The notes beneath the pieces were generated by a model. That model was not told the origin of the DNA. It saw only the letters and a program-made list of their open reading frames with translations, and ran no database searches. Positions 11,035 to 21,905 of a DNA stretch of 64,000 nt are shown piece after piece (position 1 is the first letter of the stretch; each line of letters opens with the position of its first letter). The DNA is taken from assembly GCA_963580285.1 (NCBI GenBank), contig OY757019.1:60780587-60844586 (forward strand), in the 5' to 3' direction. This DNA comes from Lucinisca nassula (lineage: Eukaryota > Mollusca > Bivalvia > Lucinida > Lucinidae). The position numbers and the translations under genes were made by a program.

Positions 11035-11285
11035 TTGCATCATGTGAGCAAGTCCGTGAAATGAACCCTCATCTACACCCAACTTTATATAGGGAAAACT
11101 GGGGTTTACGGGCCGGGGGGTATACATTATTTTTTTTTATTTCTGCTCCAAGTACTCGTTAAAAATGGCCTTAACGAGAACCCACAACAATTCTGAAAAA
11201 TATTACGGATTTCATCAGAAAAGTAGCCATTTTCGACATATGAAAAATGCACCATGTCACACGGGTGTGTTATAACAGTATACCC
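11035..11285. mobile_element. hairpin MITE, diverged
   Basis: GCAAGTCCGTGAAATGAACCC, ACTTTATATAGGGAAAACTGG, GGGGTTTACGG and GTATACATTATTT blocks, a poor hairpin (about 11150-11190), then GAAAAGTAGCCATTTT and the GTCACACGGGTGTGTTATAA end. Same subfamily as 27790-28082. Confidence 0.75.
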
Positions 11286-11299
11286 CTATTGTTAGTATA

Positions 11300-11540
11300 A
11301 AACAGTTGCCTACCTGTGGCAAGTCAAGTGCAGAATAAATCTTTAAACCATAGTTTGAACTCGAACCCCCAGTTTGAAGTTTCCAAAGTTCAAACCATCG
11401 TTTCAAAGAAAAACTGCATAATAATCTTTAAACCACGGTTTCAACATTCAAATGAATTCGATTTTAGAATGCAAGAACAGTCCAAAGACGGGCTTCTAGT
11501 GTGTGATGACACGTTGCCAATTTCGGCTGCGAAATGTCTT
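11300..11540. mobile_element. fold-back repeat (AAACC...GGTTT type), truncated copy
   Basis: Left end GTGGCAAGTCAAGTGCAGAA and repeated modules TTTAAACCATAGTTTGAA, TTCAAACCATCG and AAAAACTGCATAATAATC match the 26794-27554 element. It is truncated about 200 bp in. A further scrap (TTTAAATTTGAAGATTTATT) is at 12005-12035. Confidence 0.7.
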
Positions 11541-11644
11541 AGTACCCGTGCTCTGTTTGAAGGTATGTGATTGTTTGGGAAAGGCGGTTCTGAGGCTAAT
11601 CAGCCGTTCTGCAATCCCGCTATTTTTATTTTTCAGTATCGATC

Positions 11645-11945
11645 ATGAACAGGCTCCAGCATTTCAGTGGTTTCTTGCTGTCGAGTCCTCACGGTTGTTT
11701 CATCTCTGTGGTTGTTTGATTTTTTTTGTGTTCACGGAGATGTTGCACTGATGAGTTAGGAGGCCTTCATGCGGAACGAAAAAAAATATTTGTATAAATC
11801 GGGACGGAAGTAAGGGCGAGGTCGTTCCCTTTGGTGTCTCTGATAGTAGCTGTGGGTTAATTGTATCGATTCCTGATCATTGCCTTCACTTCTATTTTTC
11901 AATAAAAACCGAGTCTGGTATTTTCGTTTACTTGGTGTAGTCTTT
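11645..11945. repeat. dispersed repeat R4, copy 2
   Basis: Starts GGCTCCAGCATTTCAGTGGT, contains GATGAGTTAGGAGGCCTTCA and TTGTATCGATTCCTGATCAT, and extends to TAAAAACCGAGTCTGG. Clear relative of 4700-5135, with indels. Confidence 0.75.
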
Positions 11946-12119
11946 GCTTCCAAAGGATTTAGCTATTCAGAATTTATTTGAAGTTCCTCAACCTTTAAAG
12001 CGTGGTTTAAATTTGAAGATTTATTGTGCATTTCGCGTTGAGCTTTTTACTACCTAACGGTTTATTGCTACTAATATGGTTCTTCACTACTTCAGCACAT
12101 TAATTCTAACACGAGTTGC

Positions 12120-12662
12120 AAAATTGCAAAATTGCAGTACGTTTCCTCTGGCTTTCTTTGCTGGATCATTACAGGGTCACCGATGAGGCTTTATTAGCCG
12201 AAACTACGTAGTATGGCCCATCTTCTTTCTTATGAATGTTTTCATTGCTCTTAAAGGAACTCAATTTTGATTTTTATTTGCCTTCACTGCAGCTGGTGTT
12301 GTGCCGTGTGGCGGCCGTAAAACGTCTCCCCGTACATCAACCATAGTGCAGTTTATATTTTACTTTTGGTCCTTTGAGATCGTGAATATTCTGAGAAATC
12401 AGAAATAAATTATTGGTTTAGACTCATTCTAGACAGGTTTTTAATTATTTGGATACCGTTTTGATTTATATCAGTCTTTGAATCGACTGCCTATTCGAAA
12501 TTCGCAAAATTGCAGTACGTTTCCTCTGGCTTTCTTTGCCGGATCATTACAGGGTCACTGATGAGGCTTTATTAGCCGAAACTACGTAGTATGACCCATC
12601 TTCTTTCTTATGAATGTTTTCATTGCTCTTAAAGGAACTCATTTTTTATTTTTATTTGCTTA
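12120..12662. repeat. 380-bp satellite-like repeat R5, 1.4 units
   Basis: The block AAAATTGCAGTACGTTTCCT ... CTTAAAGGAACTCA occurs at about 12124-12275 and again at about 12503-12655, so the period is about 380 bp. Between them lie CTGGTGTTGTGCCGTGTGG and AAAACGTCTCCCCGTACATC. Other copies: 30178-30580, 33400-33605 and 52117-52492. Confidence 0.85.
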
Positions 12663-13679
12663 CACGATCCGTTAGACTAGTTGTACTGTGTATTTTCCTT
12701 GCAGTTCAGTAAGAGAAAAGGATTTTTATGTCACATTTATTGACAGCAATTAAAAGTTTTTTCTATAGAGACTTTGTGAAAAAAAAAATTGGGTCTGATT
12801 ATTTTGGATAAAATATTAAAAACTCATTCGACGGATATTATGAGTGTGCGAAAGGAACGTAGTGGACTTAGTACCATTGGCGTTTTTGTATGGAACCTGC
12901 AAACATGTGCATTTTGCTGTGCCCTGACTTTGGAGAAGCGATACAATATGCTAACTTATAAGATGTAGCACTTTAGTCACAAAGATAATATATAGCTGTC
13001 CACAAGATATCGTTTTGTTTCTTGTAATATTTTTAAGTTATTTGTTTCAAATGTAGTTTATAACAGTTAATTGAAAGGGAATGGAATGCTGCATCCATAG
13101 GTATATGCAAAAGTTCCGTTTTAGGGCTGAACATGAAACAAGAATACGAGTGACAGCATATTTGACGCCATAAAGCCGTCATCTTCCAATCATGTTGGAG
13201 AGAACAAAGTTGTTTTTGTTGTTGTTTGTTTGTTTGTTTTTGATGCCAATTAATGATGTGCCGTCGCGTGAGTGAAATAAAAAAAACATTGTGTTCCAAT
13301 AGTTAACTTTAGGATTTTTTCCCGTACATATCCTGAGAATGTAGATACAGTAACAACAACCATTTCTGCCTATTAAACAATTCAATTACTTGGTTTTATT
13401 CCAATTCGCAAACTGAATGCCAAATAGTGTAGATCCTGATCAGATGACTTCTTCATCCGGATCTATAACTGTTTGCAAAAGTAGCAGTTATCCTGGTTCA
13501 GCAGAACAGGAGTTAATCTATTTGTTGGTAGTTCGTCATAAAGTAAAAGTTTATAGGGCTGTAGTCGTTGATCCGCTGCCAGTTTCCGCGATGCGAGAGA
13601 CAAGTTTGATTAAGGGAGGCCAGACTGCTTTTCTCCTGGTATCTGTGTTTCGCGAGGCTTTAAAACTCGACAGGCTCGA
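12663..13679. other. no identifiable gene or repeat
   Basis: AT-rich unique sequence with a GTTT-rich patch near 13215. Small open frames show no recognisable protein features. Confidence 0.45.
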
Positions 13680-14330
13680 TGTGCGTCAAACATTCTGAAA
13701 GGTCATTAACGGAAACCAAAAGTAATCTTTGGGTGCCGGATGGATGGGGTAAGGGATTGAAACAGTTCCGTTTCATTGCGTCCACAGAAACTTTGCAAGT
13801 ATGGACTCTAGGATTATCATGTTGCAAAAGCTCACCTTTCGTAATTTTTCCACACATTTTCTGTACTACAGCTGCATGTAATTGCTCCAAAATATTAGCA
13901 TAATAGTCCCCATTAATAGTCTGGCCATGAGGTAAAAGAATAGAACCAACCCCCTTCATATCCCTAAACACAGTTACCATGACCTTGCAAACTGATTGCT
14001 GAGTCTTGGACGCGGAGAACCGTGACCAATCCATTGTTTACTCTACCTTGCACAGCCGTACATGTAAAATGGTAAAAACTCTACCGTCAGAAAGCTCCAA
14101 TATTCTAGCCATTTCTGAAAGTTCCATTCACCTGTCCTGTTTTACTAGTTTCCTTATATTTTCACTAGTGACGTCATCAGTAGCATTTACAAGTCTTTCA
14201 CCACGGTGTTTGTCTTCCAACGTTACCCGACCACTCAAATATGAAGGAGCAGTCTTTCTGTAAATTTCACACCATTTCCCATTACTGTCCTGGTTCGTCT
14301 TCTTTTTTAATCAATGTTATGAACTGAATT
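13680..14330 (-). pseudogene. mariner-like transposase remnant
   Basis: The minus-strand frame from 14034 down to about 13735 reads V-C-K-V-M-V-T-V-F-R-D, then PHGQTINGDYYANILEQL, then GKITKGELLQHDNPRVHT. This is the typical mariner stretch leading to the second catalytic Asp (HDN, here kept). Upstream on the same strand (about 14330-14040) a relative of the N-terminal DNA-binding region can be followed (SGRVTLEDKHRGERL ... KLVKQDR, stop, ELSEMARILELSDGRVFTIL). The segment that should carry the first catalytic Asp (GDE motif) is missing between the two, and the third Asp region (PYSPDLAP) is lost. A dead, internally deleted copy; no inverted ends recognised. Unrelated in detail to the mariner at 21906. 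Confidence 0.8.
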
Positions 14331-14564
14331 CGTGAAGGAAATTGGGCAACACTGACGCCTGCCATGTTAATTTATCTTGTACGAACTATAGATACTAAGA
14401 AAAGGACGGTCGGTCTCGTTGATTTTGATACTGAAAATTCAATGTTCACGTGGACACAATGTAACTGACCTAAGAAAGGGTTGGTTTGAAATACATTAGA
14501 TATCATAATGATTGCATTTTTCTTTCGGAAATAGTACAATGCTTGGATGACACACTTTTCTTGT

Positions 14565-16532
14565 TGAATGACTTTTCAGCTCATCTGGGCCGAAGGCTCC
14601 AGGGGAGCTTATAGTATAGTGGGTCCTCCGTCGTCCGTCGTTCGTCCGTCCATCCGTCGTCCGTCCGTCCACACTTTTGAGCAGCTATATCTCTGCAGCC
14701 TGCAGGCTGATCTCAATCATTTCTCATCTGTCGCATGCCTCTGGTGGGGCATTGATGACATACCGGTAAGCTTTTATTTTTGAAATCGCATGAAAACTTT
14801 GGTTGCTATGGCAATCACAAGGTCCCATAGACTTACAATTGGAAAATGCTTGTAATCACCGTAGCCCCTTCAGTTTTGATCGGATCTTTCTGAAACTTAT
14901 ACATGTATATGGGGCTGGGAATAAAACCTAGGATGAGTTCGAAAACCGGCCAAGTCGGCCCATTTATCATAGAGTTACGTCCCTTTGATTGCTGAAAATG
15001 CCGATATTTTACCTTGTCATCAGCGTAGCCCCTTCAGTTTTGATCGGATCTTTCTTAAACTTATATGTAAGGTGGCTTGGGATAAGATCTCGGATGATTT
15101 CGAAAACTGACCAAGTCGGCCCATTTATCGTAGAGAAACGTCCCTTTGATTGCTGAAAATGCTGATTTTTGACCTTGTCATCACCGTAGCCCTTTCAGTT
15201 TTGATCCAATCTTTCTTAAACTTATATGTAAAGTGGCTGGGGATAAAATCTCGTATGAGTTCGTAAACCAGCCAAGTTGGTCCATTTATCGTAGAGTTAG
15301 GTTCCTTTGATTGCTGAAAATGTTGATTTCTGACCGTGTCATCACTGTACCCTTCAGTTTTGATCAGATCTTTCTGAAACTTATATGTAAGGTTGCTGTG
15401 GATAAAATTTCGGATGAGTTCGAAAACCGGCCAAGTCGCCCCATTCACTATATAGTAACGTCCCTTTGATGGCTGAAAATGTCGATTCTTGACCTTGTCA
15501 TCACCATAGCCCCTTAAGTTATGATCGGATCTTTCTGAAACTTATATGTAAGGTGGCTGGGGATAAAATCTTGGATGAGTTCAAAAACAGGCCAAGTCAG
15601 CCAATTTTTCGTAGAGTTATGTCCCTTTGGTGGCTGAACATGTTGATTGTTGACCTTGTCATCACCGTATGCCTTTCAGTTTTGATCCAATCTTTCTGAA
15701 ACTTATCTGTAAAGTGGCTGGGGATAAAATCTCGGATGAGTTCGAAAACCAGCCAAGTTTGTCCATTCATCGTAGAGTAACGTCCCTTTGATTGCTGAAA
15801 ATGCCGATTTTTGACCTTGTCATCACCGTAGCCCCTTCAGTTTTGATCGGATTTTTCTGAAAGTTATATGTAAGGTGGCTGGGGATGAATACTCGGATGA
15901 GTTTGTAAACTGGTCAAGTCGGCCCATTTATTTTAGAGTAACATCCCTTTGATTGCTAAAAATGCCAAATTTTGACCTTATCATCACCGTAGCCCCTTCA
16001 TTTTTGATCGGATCTTTCTGAAACTTATACGTGAGGTGGCTGGGAAAAAAACCTTGGATGAGTTAGAATACTGGCCAAGTCGGCACATTTATCATAGAGT
16101 TACGTGCCTTTGATTGCTTAAAAATGCCTATTTTCGACCTTGTTAGCACTGCTGCCCCTTCAGTTTTGATCGGATCTTCATGAAAAGCTCGGAGGAGTTT
16201 GAAAACTCGTGAGGTTTGCCTATATGTCACAGAGTAACACCTCTTTGATTGCAGCAGTAAATTGCTTATTTTTGAACCTGTCATCACCATAGCCGAATCA
16301 GTTTATATCGAATCTTCTTAGCAAGTCAAGAATAAAAGCTTGAATGAGTTTGAAAACTGATGAGGTCAGCCTATTTGTCATAGAGTTACATTCTATTTGA
16401 TTTGCAGAAATTGCTTACCCTGTCATCACCATGTCCTTCCATTAATCCTTCAGTAAAGGTTGGCACTTCCTGAAACTTTGAATCTGTTAGCTCAGGTGAG
16501 CGATACAGGACCAGCTTGGTCCTCTTGTTTTA
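14565..16532 (+). mobile_element. tandem-repeat-bearing element B
   Basis: Left end TTTTCAGCTCATCTGGGCCG plus GAAGGCTCCAGGGGAGCTTA, followed by CGTCC-type short repeats. Right end TTAGCTCAGGTGAGCGATAC plus GGTCCTCTTGTTTT. The ends match element A; the interior is a different tandem array. No supported coding frame. Confidence 0.75.
14850..16330. repeat. 160-bp tandem array inside element B
   Basis: About nine units of about 160 bp, marked by TCACCGTAGCCCCTTCAGTT at about 14856, 15020, 15180 and onward, and by GTCCCTTTGATTGCTGAAAA. The last units (after 16140) are more diverged. Confidence 0.9.
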
Positions 16533-16571
16533 GATCTCATCAATGTGCCAATGTGGACGATTAGCCATAGT

Positions 16572-16894
16572 CCTGAGGTGATTGCGGCTCCGCTCATCGG
16601 GGCTTGAAGAAATTGATGGGCTGCATGATGCTTCCACGCATAGCTGAAACCGACCACCCGCGAGTACTGGTGAACCGCTCAGAGAATCTAAGCCTGCCCA
16701 GGCAAACGGGTGCGAGTCGGGCCGTCCGTGCTTATAAACCCTATTGGTTTCATTGGGCGTCAGGGCTTGAGATGTCATTTCATGTCAATGTCGGATAAAA
16801 GTCCTACAAAATTGGAAGCAACGTCTCAAAAATGACCTATTCAGTGTTGACGGGGACGCTAACCATCAAATCAAACAAAAACCTGAGGTGATTG
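16572..16894 (+). mobile_element. SINE family B copy with 13-bp target duplication
   Basis: Body 16585-16881 between exact CCTGAGGTGATTG repeats (16572-16584 and 16882-16894). Head CCGCTCATCGGGGCTTGAAG; end GGGGACGCTAACCATCAAAT plus CAAACAAAAA. It sits next to a tRNA-like fragment on the other strand. Confidence 0.92.
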
Positions 16895-16990
16895 GCTTAA
16901 CGTGATTGGGGAGAAACCACCACCTTTAGACCTTACCAGTCATATACCGAAGCCGTGGTTCGAGCCTGGGCCGCGGCGGCGACAAGTGAT
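16895..16990 (-). mobile_element. tRNA-like SINE fragment
   Basis: On the minus strand GCGGCCCAGGCTCGAACCACGGC carries a B-box-like core, followed by the GGTGGTTTCTCCCC block of SINE A type. The B-box neighbourhood and the next 60 bp are all that remain. Confidence 0.5.
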
Positions 16991-17479
16991 GATATATCCG
17001 GCGCTATTCAGGCGCCTGTTTTAAGCTGTACCATTTATTTTCACCCAAACAAATCAAAACAAAAAAATAAAAATAAACCAGAGGGCAATAATGGCCCTGG
17101 ATCGCTCACCTGATCATTCTTGTAGAAATAAAATAGTAGGTTATATAAGGTGGAGTGAATGGTTTGAGCAGTTTTGGTTGACAGTGACCAAAGAAACATT
17201 TCTGTGAAATTAAGTCAAATATTTAGGAGTATTTATTTTCAGTTCCATGTTCAGTGGAGCGAAAGGATTTTGAGCAACTTGTCACGGGTCACCCATGCAT
17301 GGACTATTCCTTCGAAATTATTTTCTTTTGTCCGAGCTAACTTGTATGTCACTAGCTGTGCCCCCTGTGTGGACAGTGAGGGTCAGGTCTGAGTGCACCA
17401 TACGGAGATGAACCGGCTCAGTCTAACATATACTGCTTCGTGGTGACACGGGGTGGCGGCGGTTGGCATCTGTCTGAAG

Positions 17480-18160
17480 CTAGACTTATGAGTCAGTAGC
17501 TTCCTTTGACAATACAAAACTGACTTACAAGTATACAGGCAAAGATCAAGGTCACAAGACAAAATTTTGTATGAGTGGGAAGCCCTTGTCGCAAGAAACC
17601 AAACTGCGAAATATGAATGCTCTATCTCAAACGCTTCAAAAGTAATGACAACGTTGGTCACAGGTCAAAGTCAAGGTCAAAGGTCAGAACTTTTTGTATG
17701 AGTGAGATGCCCTTGTCACAAGAAACCTTCATGTCAAATATTGAGGCTCAATCTCAAACCGTTCAAAACTTCTGATAAAGTAGGTCACAGGTCAAGGCCA
17801 AGGTGACAGATCGAAATCGTTTTGTTTGAAAGGTAAGCCCTTATCACAAGGAACATACATATTAAATATGAAGGCTGTATCTAAAATGGTTCAAAAGTTA
17901 TGACAAAGTAGGTAAAAGGTCTAGGTTACATGTCAAATTTTTGTATAGGAGGGAAGCCCTTGTCATAAGGAACCTACATGCCAAATATTACGGCTCTATC
18001 TCAAATGGTTCAAAAGTTATGATAAAATAGGTCACAGGTCAAACTATTTTGTATACGAGTGGGAAGCCCTTGTCACAAGAAACCTACATGCCGAATATGA
18101 AGGCTCTATCTCAAACGGTCCATACGTTATGACAAAATGACCTACGTTTTGACCCGACAA
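17480..18160. repeat. about 128-bp tandem array in element C
   Basis: Units marked by GGTCACAGGTCAAGGTCAAG, GGGAAGCCCTTGTCACAAG, AACCTACATGCCAAATAT and TCTATCTCAAACGGTTCAAA; about five copies. Confidence 0.85.
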
Positions 18161-18910
18161 GACCTTATTCGAACTTGACTGAGATATTATTAAGATGATC
18201 ATTCTGAGCAAGATTGGTGATGATCTGAACATAACTGTGGCCTCCAGCGTTTTCAAAAGGTGTTTCTAATATTTGACCTACTGAGCTCCTTTTTGACCTG
18301 ACGTGATTCATATTCGAACCTGGTCGAGATTGTTAAGAGGATTATTCTGAGCAAGGTTGATGATGATTGGCCCAAAACTGTGACCTCTAGTGTTCACAAG
18401 GTTTTTCTATGAGTTGACATACTGACCTACTTTCTGACCCGACATGACCCATATTCGAACTTGACCGAGATATTGTCAAGATAATCATTCTGAGCAAGTT
18501 TGATGATGTTCCGATCAAAACTGAGGTGTTTAGGGTGTTCACGAGGTTTTTATATGGTTTGACCTTAGCAAGATTTATGATGATTGGGCCAAAACTGTGA
18601 CCTCAAGAGTGTTCACAAGTTAATTTCTATGATTTGAGTACTGACCTACTTTTTGAACCAACATAACCCATATTTGAACTTGACCCAGATAGTGTCATGA
18701 TGATCTTTCTGAGCAAGACTGATGCTGATTGATCCAAAACGTCGGCATCTAGTGTGTTCACAATGTTTTTCTATGATTTAACCTACCGACCTTCTTCTGA
18801 CCCGACATGACCTATATTCGAACTTGACGGAGATATTGTCAAAGATGATTATTCGGAGCAAGATTGATAATAACTGGACCACAATTGAGGCCTTTAGAGT
18901 GTTCAAACGA
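18140..18910. repeat. about 140-bp tandem array in element C
   Basis: Units marked by ACCTACTTTTTGACCCGACA, TATTCGAACTTGACCGAGAT and ATCATTCTGAGCAAGATTGA; about five to six copies, with no similarity in unit sequence to the neighbouring 128-bp array. Confidence 0.85.
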
Positions 18911-18975
18911 AAAGTTTACGCACGGACGACGTCGGAAATCTCACAGTATGATCTTCGGTCAGGTGAGCTAAAACA

Positions 18976-20048
18976 CTAATGAAAAAAAGATCAAGAACGC
19001 GTTATAAAATGTTTTTTTTTTTTTAAGTTTTGGTCAATGCATGTATGTATACATCCGTAAATAATCCCAGCTGCCTGGCAATCTATGCAAATTATCGTTT
19101 TGGTTTCCGCTTGTCATAAAATGTCTCCAGTAACCGAGGCGATTTTGACTTATTATTTACCACCCATGGGAAACTGACACATTTTTGACCAGCATGTCAT
19201 TTTTAACCTACACAGTCATAAAACAACGCGTCCAGGAGAGGCACAGAGATTAATGGTCAATCTCACATTGGGGTCCTCTCCCGGACACGACTCTGGTGAC
19301 CACCGCGCTATATTCGGTCACTTTAGCGTCATTCCGAATTAAAAGCCCAAATTGGATTCATCTATTTTTCTCTGACTTTGATTTATAAACTTACAGCTCT
19401 AGCTTGCAAGATATCTTCGTGATAAATTACTTTCTTGATCCCAGCTACGAAAACCAACAAGTTGTAATCTGATTTTGAGAAAGCTTTTCTCAAACAATAA
19501 GTATCGCAAGATGGAAACAAGTTAATAGCTGATTATATTGAACCTTCCCTCCAATTAATTGGATGTCTTAGATGTGCCGATCTCAGCGAAGTCTCAGATC
19601 AGCCTGCGCATGCGCGCAGACTGATCTGAGACATCGCTGTACGGTTTATGGAAGGTCGTGGACACATAAGTATTAAAAAATATTCCAACTAAGTTTTCGT
19701 GTACAGGCTGATTGTAGTCTTCATTGACCGCACGTGCACGTAGATCCCGTTTGCTTGTCAGGACCCAAATTGAATTTTAGAAAACCATGCAAACAACTAA
19801 ATATGTAGTTTCATTTAGGCCATGTGCTTTACAGGCACATATAATGGATATCAGTGTTGTTATTCCCATTTTACATAGAGAAACGACGATGTTCTAGCAC
19901 GTACCGCAGTCAAAGCTCAGTTTTAAAGCATAAGACTACACACACATGTGAGGTAATGTCTCACAATGGTAGTATTTGAAGAAAATTCGTAATGTTTTCT
20001 TATTCCCGCTGTATTCTCCTTAAGTTGCCACAATCGATGATCTTTTTC
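18976..20048. other. mostly unassigned, one hairpin at 19580-19640
   Basis: No gene seen. A hairpin at about 19580-19637 has arms TCTCAGATCAGCCTGCGC and GCGCAGACTGATCTGAGA. It resembles the core of the TTAA-flanked MITEs in composition, but no ends were found. Confidence 0.5.
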
Positions 20049-20372
20049 AGCAAATATTTTGTTTGTTTTTGTTTGAATTGAGGTTTAACGTCCCGTCAAC
20101 ATTATTTGGGTCATTTGGACGACGTTGTTTCCAATTTTGTCAGATTAATACCAGCAACTGAGATAAAATGGCATCTCAATCCCTGCCGCCCAATGAAACG
20201 AATAGGGTTTATATGCATGGACTATCCGACTCGGACCACTTTGTCTTGGCAGCCTTAAACCTTCTAAACGGTTTACCAGTACTCATGTGCGGTCGGTTTA
20301 TGCTCTGCGTGGAAGCACCATGCAGGCCAGTCTATTTCGCCAAGCCCCGATGGCGAAAGTTTAGCAAATATT
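20049..20372 (-). mobile_element. SINE family B copy
   Basis: Minus-strand copy, body about 20059-20362, flanked by AGCAAATATT at 20049-20058 and 20363-20372. All family blocks are present. Extending the flanks to 13 bp adds mismatches, so the duplication is decayed or shorter here. Confidence 0.85.
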
Positions 20373-20539
20373 GTATTTTTAATCTCCATTTTCTCTATGA
20401 GTGATGTAATCCATCAAAATTCATTTCTCTAAGTATTTATATGTGCGCATGTTACATATGAATACTATACTCACCTCACTTGAAGCAATCGAATACTATG
20501 CTTAGACAGCAGTTAGTTTAAAAGTCTGAGTAAGTAAAC

Positions 20540-20660
20540 ATCCACTTTTATAGCAGAAATTGGGGTTACAGGTGTAATTACTATTAGTTTTGCATTTTTG
20601 CTCAAAAACAGAGGTTGCAAGTACTTGTAAGAATCGCCCCAGTCAGCACCAACAATCTAT
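20540..20660. mobile_element. hairpin MITE scrap
   Basis: TCCACTTTTATAGCAGAAATTGG, GGTTACAGGTGTAATT and TTTTGCTCAAAAACAGAGGTTG then a decayed half-hairpin. Diverged member of the hairpin family. Confidence 0.5.
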
Positions 20661-20661
20661 G

Positions 20662-20790
20662 TTTAAAGGACGCAGAACAAAAACTGACCAGACGGCAATG
20701 ACGTACAACAGACTGGTCAGACGCCAAGGACGTACAGCAAAGTCTGACCAGACGTCAAGGATGGAAAACTGACTAGACGGCAGTAAATAA
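20662..20790. repeat. short tandem repeat, about 34 bp, 4 units
   Basis: CTGACCAGACGGCAATGACG, CTGGTCAGACGCCAAGGACG, CTGACCAGACGTCAAGGATG and CTGACTAGACGGCAGTAAAT follow one another. Confidence 0.8.
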
Positions 20791-21903
20791 ACAAAATTTG
20801 AAGACAAAGCAGGTAAATACCATTCAAAGTGAAATGATTATTTTGGCTTAAAAACAAATCTACTATTTTGTGTCATTTTGTGTCATCTCCCAGAGAAAGT
20901 CTCCCAGAGAAAGGGAAAAATAGATAGAATAGATAGCAGAGGAGATGAAAGTGACGGACAGAGGAGAAAGGAGAAAACGAATGAAGTGTAGAAACCGAAG
21001 AAATAACACCATTCTCCTCTACCCTTACCTGCTGCAAAGACAGCAGGTCTTGTCCAACTGTAAGCCAATATCAGTTTGACGCCCCAGCCATGCAGGATAC
21101 ACGTCCCCTTACCTCACCCAACCACCCCAAAGTCTTTTGAAATATCACACTGTATAGCATTTGCAGGTTATCCTGTCATTTGAAAAATGCAAATTTAGCA
21201 ACTGCACCAGCTCATGGACAAATGGTGCACATTGCATAGACGACCGGCAAAGACCATGGTGAGACAGCGCATAAGCCCAGTCTCACCAGGGTCTTTGCTG
21301 CTCGTAGACATATAGAAGAGACCGCTGAGCAGCTTCGTGCAAGAGGTCATGCGTCTAGCTCTGTAAGTTTTCTCCGAGCGCCCATAGGAATAACATAAAT
21401 CGGAGAAGACTCCGTGCCATTTTCCCCTGTGTAGGCTCAAGCTTTTAATTCCGACAGCCCTCTAGGCTGCTTCAGCAATTTACTTTACAAACAAAAGTTC
21501 AAGAGACAGCAATCAGACAGTCATAAAAATCCAAGTTAATCATTCCAAACAAAGGCACGGCTATTGTTGTAGCTGGGTTTCATTGTTTACATGACGAACA
21601 GTTTGCATATTTTTCACCTAAATCACTGGATAAGCAGCTTATGGTTGACGGCAACTTTTTTCTTTCTTGTCTGCATTTTATTCGTGATATTTGCGATGCA
21701 GTCTGTAATACAATAGAAACATAAATTTCAAGTAAGTTTGTTTAATGACCTCCCTTGTAAGAAAATCTGGGGTTGTCGCTCAAGAATTTTTTTTTTTTTC
21801 CGAAAAGTCACGATTCAATCCGTCATTTGAAACCTTACATCTTTGAGGAAATGGACTTAATCTCAACGCCACATGCAAAAAACAATGGTTAGAGTCAGTG
21901 AAC
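20791..21903. other. no identifiable gene
   Basis: About 1.1 kb between a short tandem repeat and the mariner. It has a purine-rich patch at 20890-21000. The stretch at 21190-21430 stays open for about 80 codons on the minus strand and also on the plus strand, but neither product is recognisable. Confidence 0.4.
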
Positions 21904-21905
21904 TA

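Larger units (their letters stand above)
17085..18975 (-). mobile_element. tandem-repeat-bearing element C
   Basis: Same end modules as A and B but reversed: left AATAATGGCCCTGGATCGCT plus CACCTGATC; right GACGACGTCGGAAATCTC then GGTCAGGTGAGCTAAAAC. The interior has two different tandem arrays. No supported coding frame. Confidence 0.75.

Noticed and set aside
12120..12662. Direct repeats of about 150 bp as LTRs of a tiny retrotransposon
   Set aside because: The other copies are permuted and the spacing equals the repeat period, which fits a tandem repeat better.
13417..13698. A 93-codon plus-strand frame
   Set aside because: Overlaps the edge of the mariner remnant and shows no recognisable protein features.
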